Below, piece after piece: positions 54,650 through 62,834 of a DNA stretch of 64,000 nt. Numbering within the stretch: the stretch's first letter is position 1; every line of letters starts with the position of its first letter. The stretch is from Rugamonas rivuli (GTDB taxonomy: Bacteria > Pseudomonadota > Gammaproteobacteria > Burkholderiales > Burkholderiaceae_D): contig NZ_WHUF01000002.1 of NCBI RefSeq assembly GCF_009380165.1, positions 744,001 through 808,000 on the forward strand. The letters are read 5' to 3'. Below the pieces are notes generated by a model. The model was not told the origin of the DNA. It saw nothing but the letters and a program-made list of their open reading frames with translations, and did not search any database. Position numbers and translations under genes: made by a program.

Positions 54650-56665
54650 CTACCACATGATGGGGTTGTACGGCTTGGGCAGCGGGAAGGCGCCCACATG
54701 CAGCGGCGGCCAGCCGCCATAGGCCGCGAATTGCGCGCGCGCCATGTCCAGCGCCAGCGGATCGTAGACCTGCGCACCACCCAGATTGCCCATCAGGCTG
54801 GCGAAATTATTGCCCAGCGGCTGCCCCGCCATCATCGGCGCCAGCGTGGCGGCCTGCGGCGCCACCGCCTGCGCCGGCTGCTGGCCGGCCTGCGTCTGCA
54901 AGCCCACCGCCACCAGCACATCCGGCAAGCCGAAACCGGTGCGGCTCTGGTCGCCCAGGCTGACGCGGTGCGCGCTGGCGCGTATCAGCTGGAACAGCCG
55001 CTCGACCCGCTCGGCGCCGCGCGCCTTGTACTGCGGCGTCTGGAAGTCCGGGTGGTGGGCCAGCGTCAGCGCCGCCAGTCCCGTGATGTGTGGCGTCGCC
55101 ATCGACGTGCCGTCCCAGGCCGCGAAATTATTCGGCGGCACGCAGGACGTGATCGCCACGCCCGGCCCGCACACCGCCACCTGCGGCCCGAAGCAGCTGA
55201 ACTTGGCCGTGAAATAACCGTAGGCGTCGACGTTCTGGTCCAGCGTCTGCGCGTGGTAGCTGTCGGGCGGGAACTCGTCGAGCTTGCCGATCGCCGCCAC
55301 CGCCAGCACATTCGGCGACGAGGCGGGATACTGCACTGCGCCGCCCGAATTGCCGGCCGCGACAATGCAGGCGATGCCGGCCCGCTTGGCGCGCACGATC
55401 TGCTGCTCCAGCGCCTCCGACACCTCGTTTCCGCCCAGGCTCAGGTTGACCACGTCGATCTCATTGTCGATGCAGTACCCCAGCGCATCGATCAGTTGGC
55501 TCACTTGCCCGCCGGGGAACAGCTTGCAGACGTGCGCCTCGGCGTCCGGCGCGAAGCCGCGTATGCCCGAGGCGATGTCGGCCGCCACGATCACGCCCGC
55601 GCAGTGTGAGCCGTGGCCCAGCGTGTCCTGTTTCCAGCCGTCGGGATTGGTCTTCTTGTTCAACACGTCGAAGCCGGCCTTGATGCCGCGCAGGTTGGCG
55701 TGCGTGGTGGCCGCGCCCGAATCGATGATGGCGATCTTGATGCCCTGGCCGCGGTAGTTGCCCGGCAGCTGGTCCAGCCGCATCGCCTTCTGGCCCCAGC
55801 CGTAGGCGCGCTGGCGCGGGAAGCCGGCCAGCGACGGCCAGTCCGACAGCGCCCGCAGCGTCACCACGTTGGCTTCTTCGGTGCTGATGTCGGGATCGCT
55901 TTGGTAAAAGCTCCAATAGTCGGCCTTGGGCTTGACGTACAGCCCGCGCACCGATTCCCGCGTCTCGCCGAACAGCGACAACGTGACCTGGCCATTGGCG
56001 TCTGTCACTCCGCTGGCCGGCAGCATGCTGCCGAACAGCGATACCTCGGCCTCGGCCTGCGGCGCACCGTCCTTGCCGATCACGCTGATGACGGCGCTGA
56101 ACACGGGGCCTTCGCCCGCCGGCATCAGGCCCGTCACCATCACAGGCTGGCGCAGCGCCGGCTCCATCAGGTTCAGGTGGTGGTCTTGCTCGACCAGCAG
56201 CCGGCCCTGGCCTTGCTGGTGTAGCAAGGCGGCCTTCTGCACCGTCATGCGAGCCACCAGCACGTCTTTTACGTCGCCCATGCCGTTGGCCAGCGTGTGG
56301 AACCCGGATTTCGGGCCGACCGTGTCGACCACCTCGATATCGTTACTGCTGCGCAGCCTGCGCTCCAGATCTGCGAATTGCAGTGGTTGGAAGTTCATTG
56401 CCTGCAGACCGTCCGGCTGGCGTGGGGTGATCACATACTGCTTTTTGCGCGCGCCGATGGCGCGGCCAGCGCCAGCGCCGCTGCTGCCGACGGGCTCGGC
56501 TACCACGCGCGCTTCGTTGCCATTGGCGCTGGACGGGCCGGAACTTCCGGCAACAGAGCCGCGGCCGGAGCGGCCGCCGCCTTCGATGGGCGCGGCGCCT
56601 TCAGCGCCGCCGGAAGGAGTGGAGTCCGACGGTGATGAAACGCCGTCGTTGGTGGTTTTGGCCAT
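54650..56665 (-). CDS. Leaderless S8 (subtilisin) family serine protease with repeat-like C-terminal tail
   Basis: A 671-residue protein with no signal peptide. Residues 1-70 are Ser/Gly-rich and disordered-looking. Residues about 73-168 form a small domain (RKKQYVI, EVVDTVGP, LLVEQD) that reappears as a separate gene just upstream. About 172-248 is a beta-sandwich-like segment (AEVSLFGSMLPASGVTDANGQVTLSLFG). The subtilase domain has D315 (IAIIDSG), H351 (GHGSHCAG) and S521 (DGTSMATPH), with the oxyanion Asn in AAGNSGG. The tail (608-671) has LGN at 617, LGG at 628 and DPL at 635, the same pattern as the modules of the protein at 57074. The start at 56665 follows AAAGGAATG. Its substrate and export route are unknown; the neighbours suggest it acts on or with the module protein. 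Confidence 0.88.
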   Translation of the reverse strand: MAKTTNDGVSSPSDSTPSGGAEGAAPIEGGGRSGRGSVAGSSGPSSANGNEARVVAEPVGSSGAGAGRAIGARKKQYVITPRQPDGLQAMNFQPLQFADLERRLRSSNDIEVVDTVGPKSGFHTLANGMGDVKDVLVARMTVQKAALLHQQGQGRLLVEQDHHLNLMEPALRQPVMVTGLMPAGEGPVFSAVISVIGKDGAPQAEAEVSLFGSMLPASGVTDANGQVTLSLFGETRESVRGLYVKPKADYWSFYQSDPDISTEEANVVTLRALSDWPSLAGFPRQRAYGWGQKAMRLDQLPGNYRGQGIKIAIIDSGAATTHANLRGIKAGFDVLNKKTNPDGWKQDTLGHGSHCAGVIVAADIASGIRGFAPDAEAHVCKLFPGGQVSQLIDALGYCIDNEIDVVNLSLGGNEVSEALEQQIVRAKRAGIACIVAAGNSGGAVQYPASSPNVLAVAAIGKLDEFPPDSYHAQTLDQNVDAYGYFTAKFSCFGPQVAVCGPGVAITSCVPPNNFAAWDGTSMATPHITGLAALTLAHHPDFQTPQYKARGAERVERLFQLIRASAHRVSLGDQSRTGFGLPDVLVAVGLQTQAGQQPAQAVAPQAATLAPMMAGQPLGNNFASLMGNLGGAQVYDPLALDMARAQFAAYGGWPPLHVGAFPLPKPYNPIMW

Positions 56666-56676
56666 GAACATTCCTT

Positions 56677-56970
56677 TCAAATTGGCCCGGTCTGCGTGCT
56701 ATCGAAGAGCGACAGCGGCTGGTCCGGTTCTATCGTTAATTGATGGGAGGGCGTGCCGGTGCTGCGGAAGTGCAGCTCCAGCACGCGGGCTTTGTCGGCG
56801 CTGATTTCGACGACTACCGTATGCGGCGCGTCGTGCGGGCCGATCACGTCGACCACCGTGATCTCGGGGTCGATCTCGGCCAGCGCCAGAAAATCGACCA
56901 CCGGCGCACCGTCGACGGCGTGGATCAGATACCGCGCCTTCCTGCTCGGCGCGGCTTGGGCTTCTGTCAT
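56677..56970 (-). CDS. Small protein resembling the N-terminal domain of the adjacent S8 protease
   Basis: A 97-residue protein without signal or membrane segment. Its residues 10-89 line up with residues about 72-168 of the neighbouring protease: RKARYLI with RKKQYVI, TVVDVIGPHDAPHT with EVVDTVGPKSGFHT, then a strand with V[VL] and LTIEPDQPLSL with LLVEQDHHLNL. That protease region sits where a subtilase propeptide would be, so this protein could be a free inhibitor or folding helper of the protease, or could share its partner. It is 11 bp upstream of the protease start, and AAGGAG precedes its ATG at 56970. No function is established. Confidence 0.7.
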   Translation of the reverse strand: MTEAQAAPSRKARYLIHAVDGAPVVDFLALAEIDPEITVVDVIGPHDAPHTVVVEISADKARVLELHFRSTGTPSHQLTIEPDQPLSLFDSTQTGPI

Positions 56971-57073
56971 GGGAATCTCCTTAAAAAGAACGGCGCCCTC
57001 CGCGGCCGTGGCCGTCGGAGGGCAGGGGCGGCGCACGGACGCCGCCCCGTTTGCGGCTCAGGGCGTCAAACGA

Positions 57074-58252
57074 TCAGTGCAGCGTTTGGCCGCCGTACAG
57101 CGCGTTGTTGCCGGCGTTGGCTTGCTGGGCCAGTTGCGCCAGTTGTGCCTGCTGCTGCGCATAGGCCGCCGTCACCGGATCGACCGCGAACGGCAGCATG
57201 CCGCCCAGCTGGCTGGCGATGCCGCCGATGGTGTTGCCCAGGCCGGCATTGCCGAAGGCGCCGCCGATCGCGCCGCCCAGCGGCTGCGCCACGTTCTTGA
57301 TCAGGTTGCCGAACCAGCCTTGCGGCGCCAGGCCTTGTAGTTGTTGTAGTTGCGCGTCCTGGGCTTGCTGCGCATACGCTTGCGAGACGGGATCGGCAGC
57401 GAACGGCAGCATGTTGGCGATGCCGGGGCTGGAGTAGCCGATGCCGGGGCTGCCGATGGGGTTGCTGAAGATGGGTGGGCTGATGATGCCGGTGTTGGCG
57501 CGATGGCGCAGCAGGTTGCCGAAGTAGCCTTGCGGTACCAGGCCTTGCGATTGCAGCTGCACGTCCTGCAATGCGGCCGCCTGCTCGGCCGGATCGACCG
57601 AGAAGGGCAGCATGCCGCCCAGTTGGCTGGCGATGCCGCCGATGGTGTTGCCCAAGCCGGCATGGCCGAAGGCGCCGCCGATCATGCCGCCCAGCGGACG
57701 GCCCACGCTCTTGATGATGTTGCCGAACCAGCCTTGCGGCGCCAGTCCCTGTGCTTGCAATTGCTGCAGCTGTTGTACTTGCGCGGCCTGTTGCGCATAG
57801 GCTTGCTGCAGCGGATCGGCCGCGAAGGGCAGCATGCCGCCCAGCTGGCTGGCGATGCCGCCGATGGTGTTGCCCAGGCCGGCGTTACCGAAGGCGCCGC
57901 CGATCGCGCCGCCCAGCGGCTGCGCCACGCTCTTGATGATATTGCCGAACCAGCCTTGCGGCGCCAGCTGGGCTTGTTGTAGTTGTTGCAGTTGCTGTTG
58001 TTGCTGTGCTTGTTGTGCATAGGCCGCCGTCACGGGGTCCACGCTGAACGGCAGGAAGGCGCCGCCGATGCCGCCGGCCGCCTGGCCGATCTGGTTGCCG
58101 AGGCGGGAGTTGCCGAACAGACCGCCGATGCCGCGGCCGATCAGCCCGCCCAGCGGCGCACCCAGCAGGCCGCCGAAGAAGCCTTGCGGCGCCAGGCCGC
58201 CCAGTTGTTGCGGCGCTAGTTGCTGACCATAGTACTGTTGAAACTCATTCAT
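57074..58252 (-). CDS. Five-module glycine-zipper repeat protein, function unknown
   Basis: A 392-residue protein built of five modules of 68-76 residues beginning at L20, L96, L170, L238 and L308. Each starts LAPQG[W/F/Y]FGN (LVPQGYFGN in module 4). A complete module continues with a Gly-rich segment (QPLGGAIGGAFGNAGLGN), TIGGIASQLGGMLPF, the DP motif (VDP/ADP), then a Gln/Ala-rich helix YAQQAQ...LQQLQ leading to the next module. Module 4 is degenerate in its middle (NTGIISPPIFSNPIGSPG). The GxxxG spacing is of the glycine-zipper type, which forms membrane-inserting or aggregating helices. There is no signal peptide. It is the first gene of the trio, 103 bp upstream of the small protein. I do not recognise the family. 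Confidence 0.8.
   Translation of the reverse strand: MNEFQQYYGQQLAPQQLGGLAPQGFFGGLLGAPLGGLIGRGIGGLFGNSRLGNQIGQAAGGIGGAFLPFSVDPVTAAYAQQAQQQQQLQQLQQAQLAPQGWFGNIIKSVAQPLGGAIGGAFGNAGLGNTIGGIASQLGGMLPFAADPLQQAYAQQAAQVQQLQQLQAQGLAPQGWFGNIIKSVGRPLGGMIGGAFGHAGLGNTIGGIASQLGGMLPFSVDPAEQAAALQDVQLQSQGLVPQGYFGNLLRHRANTGIISPPIFSNPIGSPGIGYSSPGIANMLPFAADPVSQAYAQQAQDAQLQQLQGLAPQGWFGNLIKNVAQPLGGAIGGAFGNAGLGNTIGGIASQLGGMLPFAVDPVTAAYAQQQAQLAQLAQQANAGNNALYGGQTLH
57120..58200. repeat. Tandem DNA repeats inside the glycine-zipper gene
   Basis: The module coding sequences repeat with high identity at the nucleotide level, for example the stretch encoding GIASQLGGMLPF and GLGNTIGG around 57190-57245, 57610-57660 and 57830-57885. 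The period is 204-228 bp. Such repeats can gain or lose units by recombination or replication slippage. Confidence 0.75.
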
Positions 58253-58429
58253 GGTATCTCCTTGTTGTGGTTGGTGTTGGCCAGCGTGGCTCGGCCCGCC
58301 GCATGCGGGCTGTCATCACCTGCGCTGGAAGGGATTGGACTGGGACCGTCCGCAGAAGTTTTGGTATTCTTGGTGGCTGTCTCGCGTTAATCAGGTATCA
58401 TCCAGCCTCGCATTTTTTCGCTATCCGCC

Positions 58430-59584
58430 ATGAACCAACTCCGCCGCCTCGATCTGTTCTGCCGTGTAGTCGACAACTACGGCGACATCGGCATTTGCTG
58501 GCGCCTCGCGCGCCAGCTGCGGCGCGAGCACGGCCTGGCCGTCACGCTGTGGGTCGACGACCTGGTCAGCTTCCACCGCATCTGCCCCGAGGTCGACCGC
58601 GCCGCCGCCAGCCAGCAGCTGGACGGCGTCATCGTGCGCCATTGGCGCGACCAGGATGGCGTCTTCACGCCCGCCGACGTGGCCGACATCGTCATCGAAT
58701 TCTTCGCCGTCGACATCCCGCCCGGCTACATCGAAGCGATGGCGCAATGCGAGCCGCGCCCGGTTTGGTTCAACCTGGAAGGCTTGACGGCGGAAGAGTG
58801 GGTCGAAGGCTGCCATCGCCTGACCTCGCCGCATCCGCGCCTGCCGCTGACCAAGCACTTCTTCTTCCCCGGCTTCACCGGCAAGACCGGCGGCCTGCTG
58901 TGCGAAAGTGAACTGGATCAAGCGCGCCGCAGCTTCCAGTCGTCGCCGGCGGCGATGGCGGATTTTCTGGCCCGCTTCGGCGTCACGCCGGCCGAGATGG
59001 CATCGACCAAGGTCACGCTGTTCTGCTACCCGCACGCGCCGGTGTCGGCGCTGCTGGACGTGTGGACCGCAGCCGCGCAGCCGCTGACCTGTCTGGTGCC
59101 GGAAGGCGTGGCGGCCGAGGCGGTGCAAGCCTTTCTCGGCGCCGAAGCCAAGGCCGGCGCCAGCGCCACGCGCGGCGCGCTGACCGTGCGCGTGCTGCCC
59201 TTCGTGCCGCAGCCGGACTACGACCAGCTGCTGTGGGCCTGCGACCTGAACTTTGTGCGCGGCGAGGATTCCTTCGTGCGCGCGCAATGGGCGGGCCGGC
59301 CTTTCGTCTGGCACATCTATCCGCAGGACGAAGACCTGCACCACAAAAAACTGCGCGCCTTCCTGCAGCGCTACGCCGGCGAGCTCAATGCGCTGGCCGA
59401 GTTTTCGCTGCGCTGGAACGGCGCACCGACGGCGGGCGAGGGCGCCGACTGGTCCGCGCTGTGGCAGGCGTTCGAACGCCAGATGCCGGCCATGGCGCAA
59501 CGCGCCGCCGCATGGCAGGCGCAAATGCGGGCCAACGGCGATCTGGCCGCCAATCTGATGGCGTTCGCCGCCACGCTGAGATAG
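58430..59584 (+). CDS. earP: EF-P arginine rhamnosyltransferase EarP
   Basis: A 384-residue GT-B enzyme that attaches rhamnose from dTDP-rhamnose to arginine 32 of elongation factor P. The N-terminus LDLFCRVVDNYGDIGICWRLARQL is the family signature, with D15 and D19 corresponding to the catalytic pair. The nucleotide-sugar site includes NFVRGEDSFVRAQWAGRPFVWHIYPQDEDLHHKKL, with the conserved RGEDS...RA and Y/Q residues. It is directly upstream of efp, which has the matching Arg. It shares a 177-bp gap with the divergent repeat-protein gene. Confidence 0.95.
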   Translation: MNQLRRLDLFCRVVDNYGDIGICWRLARQLRREHGLAVTLWVDDLVSFHRICPEVDRAAASQQLDGVIVRHWRDQDGVFTPADVADIVIEFFAVDIPPGYIEAMAQCEPRPVWFNLEGLTAEEWVEGCHRLTSPHPRLPLTKHFFFPGFTGKTGGLLCESELDQARRSFQSSPAAMADFLARFGVTPAEMASTKVTLFCYPHAPVSALLDVWTAAAQPLTCLVPEGVAAEAVQAFLGAEAKAGASATRGALTVRVLPFVPQPDYDQLLWACDLNFVRGEDSFVRAQWAGRPFVWHIYPQDEDLHHKKLRAFLQRYAGELNALAEFSLRWNGAPTAGEGADWSALWQAFERQMPAMAQRAAAWQAQMRANGDLAANLMAFAATLR

Positions 59585-59604
59585 GCGGTGCGGGAAAAAC
59601 AAGG

Positions 59605-59610
59605 TATAAT
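59605..59610 (+). promoter_or_regulatory. -10 element candidate of efp
   Basis: A perfect TATAAT 20 bp beyond the earP stop and about 107 bp before the efp ATG. No good -35 stands at the right distance, so the promoter is tentative. Confidence 0.4.
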
Positions 59611-59716
59611 GCCGGGTTAATCTCTAGCGCATTTTTACCTGATCAACCGTGAGCTTTGGGCTTCCCGCCTGGCGACAGATGATTTTTACGCAACCTACTT
59701 TTTACGTACACTCTCT

Positions 59717-60292
59717 ATGAAACCTGCAAAAGAAATTCGTGTTGGCAACATCATCATGGTTGACAGCAAGCCTATGATCGTTCTGCGTTCCGACGTCAAC
59801 GGTTCGAGCCGCACGGGCTTCACGTACAAATGGAAGATGAAAAATCTTCTGACCAACACCCCGATGGAAAACGTCTTCCGCGGCGATGACAAGTTCGACG
59901 TAGTGGTTCTGGACAAAAAGCCAGTGACCTACTCGTACTTCGCCGACCCACTGTACGTCTTCATGGACGCTGACTACGAACAGTACGAAATCGAAGAAGA
60001 AAACCTGGGCGAAGCGCTGAACTACCTGAAAGACGGTATGGAATGCGAAGCCGTGTTCTACGACGGCAAAGCAATCTCGGTTGAACTGCCAACCACCATC
60101 GCGCGTCAGGTTGTGTACTCGGAGCCTGCGGTCAAAGGCAACACTTCGGGCAACGTCCTGAAAGAAGCCAAGATCGAAAACGCTATCGAATCGAAGCGTC
60201 ACACCGTTCAAGTGCCACTGTTCGTGAGCCAGGACGACGTCATCGAGATCGACACCCGTACCAACGAATACAAGCGTATCGTTCGTAACTAA
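59717..60292 (+). CDS. efp: Elongation factor P
   Basis: A 191-residue tRNA-shaped factor that relieves ribosomes stalled at proline runs. It has three beta-barrel domains: KOW-like at about 1-65, the OB domains at about 66-130 and 131-190. The modification-site loop reads NGSSRTGF with R32 at the tip, so this is the arginine type rhamnosylated by EarP, not the lysine type. The base composition is less GC-rich at codon third positions than its neighbours, which is usual for a highly expressed gene. A strong terminator follows. Confidence 0.98.
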   Translation: MKPAKEIRVGNIIMVDSKPMIVLRSDVNGSSRTGFTYKWKMKNLLTNTPMENVFRGDDKFDVVVLDKKPVTYSYFADPLYVFMDADYEQYEIEEENLGEALNYLKDGMECEAVFYDGKAISVELPTTIARQVVYSEPAVKGNTSGNVLKEAKIENAIESKRHTVQVPLFVSQDDVIEIDTRTNEYKRIVRN

Positions 60293-60305
60293 TCGGTTTC
60301 AGTGC

Positions 60306-60356
60306 TAAAAAAGCACGCCAGCGTATGTGAAACACATGCCGGCGTGCTTTTTTTAT
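60306..60356 (+). terminator. Intrinsic terminator of efp
   Basis: A long stem: AAAAAAGCACGCC pairs with GGCGTGCTTTTTT, and an inner ATGTG/CACAT stem closes an AAA loop. Seven T's follow. It lies 14 bp after the efp stop. Confidence 0.92.
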
Positions 60357-60484
60357 TGGATCTTAGGAATTATTTGCTGATTTGTAATAATTTTTGTGGT
60401 GTAGGTGTCAACACGCTGATATATTTATGCGACGCAACAAATAGTGCGCATAGGTGATCAGTACAAACCAATCACGAGGATGGC

Positions 60485-62092
60485 ATGGATCGCAGGGAAT
60501 TCGTTCGGATCGGCGTAGCGGCGGGTGCCGCGGCGGGTAGCAACCGGGTGTTGGCGACGCCTGCCGGTGCGGCGTCCAAGCTCGGCAGCGGCGGCATCCT
60601 CGACGCCGGCGTCTGGGAACAGCAGCAGATGATGGAGGCCGGCAAGCTGACCTCGCACTCGCTGACGTCGCAATACCTGGCCCGCATCAAGACCATCGAC
60701 AAGTCCGGTCCCCGCATCAACGCCATCATCGAAATCAATCCCGAAGCGTTGAAGATCGCGCTGGAAATGGACCGCGAACGCAACCTCAAGCGCGTGCGCG
60801 GCCCGCTGCACGGTATCCCGGTTCTCCTCAAAGACAATATCGCCACCGGCGACCGCATGAGCACCACCGCCGGCTCGCTGGCGCTGAACGGCATCCGCGC
60901 CGCGCGCGACGCGCATGTAGCCGCGCAACTGCGGGCGGCCGGCGCCGTCATCATCGGCAAGACCAACCTGAGCGAATGGGCCAATATGCGCTCGCCGCAC
61001 TCGGTCAGCGGCTGGAGCGGGCGCGGTGGATTGACCTTGAACCCGTATTCGTTGGACCGCAACTGCAGCGGCTCCAGCTCCGGCTCGGGCGCGGCGATCG
61101 CCGCCGGCCTGGCCACGCTGGCGGTCGGCACCGAGACCGACGGCTCCATCGTCTCGCCGGCCTCGATCTGCGGCTTGGTCGGCATCAAGCCCACGCTGGG
61201 GCTGGTCAGCCGCAGCGGCATCATTCCTATCGCCCACTCGCAGGACACGGCCGGCCCGATGGCGCGCAGCGTCGCCGACGCCGCGCTGATGCTGGCCGCG
61301 ATGACCGGCGTCGACGCCAGGGATCCTGTCACGCAGGACAGCGCCGGCAAGACCGGCGACTACCGAGCCGCGCTGCAGAAGGGCGGCTTGAAGGGCCGGC
61401 GCATCGGCGTCGCCCGCAACTTCTTCGGCAGTAACGACGAGCTGGATGCGGTGATCGAGAAGGCGCTGCAGGATTTGAAGGCGCAGGGCGCGGAGCTGAT
61501 CGACACTGAAGTACCCAACGTCGGCAAGTACGGCGACAGCGAGACCGAAGTGCTGCTCTACGAATTCAAGGCCGACCTGGCGGCCTACCTGAAGGAATAC
61601 GCGCCGCATGCGCCGGTGTCGAACATGGCCGACGTCATCGCCTACAACCAGAAACACGGGCAGCAGGAGCTGCCGTACTTCGGCCAGGAATACCTGGAGC
61701 GCTCGCAAGCGAAGGGCGACCTCGACACACCAGCCTACCGCGAAGCGTTGGCCAACAACCAGCGCTACTCGCGCGCCGAAGGCATCGACCAGGTCATGCG
61801 CGAACACCGGCTCGACGCGCTGGTGGCGCCGACCGGCGGGCCGGCGTGGCTGACGGACTTCATCAACGGCGACCATTTCGGCGGCAGCTTCTCGTCGCCG
61901 GCGGCGGTGGCCGGCTACCCGCACATCACCGTGCCGGCCGGGCATGTGCATGGCTTGCCGGTCGGCCTGTCCTTCGTCGGCGCCGCCTACAGCGAAGCGG
62001 CATTGATCGGCATGGCCTACGCCTACGAGCAAGCCACGCTGCACCGCCGCGCCCCGCAATTCCCCGCCAGCGTCTCGCTGGCTGTGCGCTAG
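60485..62092 (+). CDS. Tat-exported amidase (amidase signature family)
   Basis: A 535-residue hydrolase with a twin-arginine signal (DRREFVRIGVAAGAAAG), so it is probably folded before export to the periplasm. The amidase signature domain has the catalytic Lys K116 in GIPVLLKDNIA, the cis-Ser in CSGSSSGSGAAIAAG and the nucleophile S221 in GTETDGSIVSPAS. The C-terminal part has GYPHITVPAGHVHGLPVGLSFVG. Substrates may be amides of amino acids or peptides. It is convergent with the ABC transporter genes, 7 bp apart. Its upstream 192-bp gap holds only the efp terminator and AT-rich DNA. Confidence 0.9.
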   Translation: MDRREFVRIGVAAGAAAGSNRVLATPAGAASKLGSGGILDAGVWEQQQMMEAGKLTSHSLTSQYLARIKTIDKSGPRINAIIEINPEALKIALEMDRERNLKRVRGPLHGIPVLLKDNIATGDRMSTTAGSLALNGIRAARDAHVAAQLRAAGAVIIGKTNLSEWANMRSPHSVSGWSGRGGLTLNPYSLDRNCSGSSSGSGAAIAAGLATLAVGTETDGSIVSPASICGLVGIKPTLGLVSRSGIIPIAHSQDTAGPMARSVADAALMLAAMTGVDARDPVTQDSAGKTGDYRAALQKGGLKGRRIGVARNFFGSNDELDAVIEKALQDLKAQGAELIDTEVPNVGKYGDSETEVLLYEFKADLAAYLKEYAPHAPVSNMADVIAYNQKHGQQELPYFGQEYLERSQAKGDLDTPAYREALANNQRYSRAEGIDQVMREHRLDALVAPTGGPAWLTDFINGDHFGGSFSSPAAVAGYPHITVPAGHVHGLPVGLSFVGAAYSEAALIGMAYAYEQATLHRRAPQFPASVSLAVR

Positions 62093-62099
62093 TCAGCCC

Positions 62100-62834
62100 T
62101 TAGATAGTCACACCCAGCTCGCGCAGGATCTGTTCCTTCATCTCCTGGAACTGGGGCTGCGACAACTTGCGCGGATGCGGCTGCGGCACTTCGAAGGTCG
62201 CCTGTATCCGCGTCGGCCGTGGCGACAGCACCAGGATGCGGTCCGCCATGAACAGCGCTTCCTCCACATCGTGCGTGATCAGGATGACGGTGTGGCGCTC
62301 CTCGGCCAGGATGCGGAGCAGTTCGGTGCGCATCTTCAGGTTCATCAACGCATCCAGTGCGGAGAAGGGCTCGTCCATGTACAGGATCTCCGGCTTGACC
62401 ACCAGCGCACGCGCCAGCTCCACCCGTTTCAGCATGCCGCCCGACAGCTCGTGCGGATAGCTGCTCTCGAAACCCTTCAGCCCCACCATCTCCGCGTAGT
62501 GATCGGCCAGCGCCGACTTGTCGCCGTGGCCATCGCCGGTCAGGCCGAACATCAGGTTTTGCTGCACCGTTAGCCACGGGAACACCGAGCCATGCTGCGA
62601 GATCGAGATGCCCTTGGGATTGGGCCCGCGCCGCACCATGCCGTCGATGCGCACCTCGCCCTCGGTGGGCTGCTCGAAGCCGGCGATGATCTTCATCAGC
62701 GTCGACTTGCCGCAGCCGGACGGACCGACGATGGCGACGAACTCGCCATCCCGCACATCGAGACTGACGCCGCCGACCACCGGCAAATCCTTGAAGCTTT
62801 TCTTGATTTCCTTGACGACGATTTTAGCGTCCAT
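62100..62834 (-). CDS. ABC transporter ATP-binding protein (nitrate/sulfonate/taurine type)
   Basis: A 244-residue cytosolic ATPase. Walker A GPSGCGKST, signature LSGGMLKRVELARAL, Walker B ILYMDEPFSALD and the switch His in ILITHDVEEALF are all present. The whole-protein pattern (SFKDLPVVGGVSLDVRDGEFVAIVG) matches the SsuB/TauB/NrtD group of importers. It overlaps the permease gene by 11 bp on the same strand, so the two are cotranslated. The substrate is not determined by the ATPase. Confidence 0.92.
   Translation of the reverse strand: MDAKIVVKEIKKSFKDLPVVGGVSLDVRDGEFVAIVGPSGCGKSTLMKIIAGFEQPTEGEVRIDGMVRRGPNPKGISISQHGSVFPWLTVQQNLMFGLTGDGHGDKSALADHYAEMVGLKGFESSYPHELSGGMLKRVELARALVVKPEILYMDEPFSALDALMNLKMRTELLRILAEERHTVILITHDVEEALFMADRILVLSPRPTRIQATFEVPQPHPRKLSQPQFQEMKEQILRELGVTI

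Noticed and set aside
57120..58200. Tandem repeats as a CRISPR or satellite array
   Set aside because: The repeats keep one reading frame and encode conserved protein modules with a 68-76 residue period.
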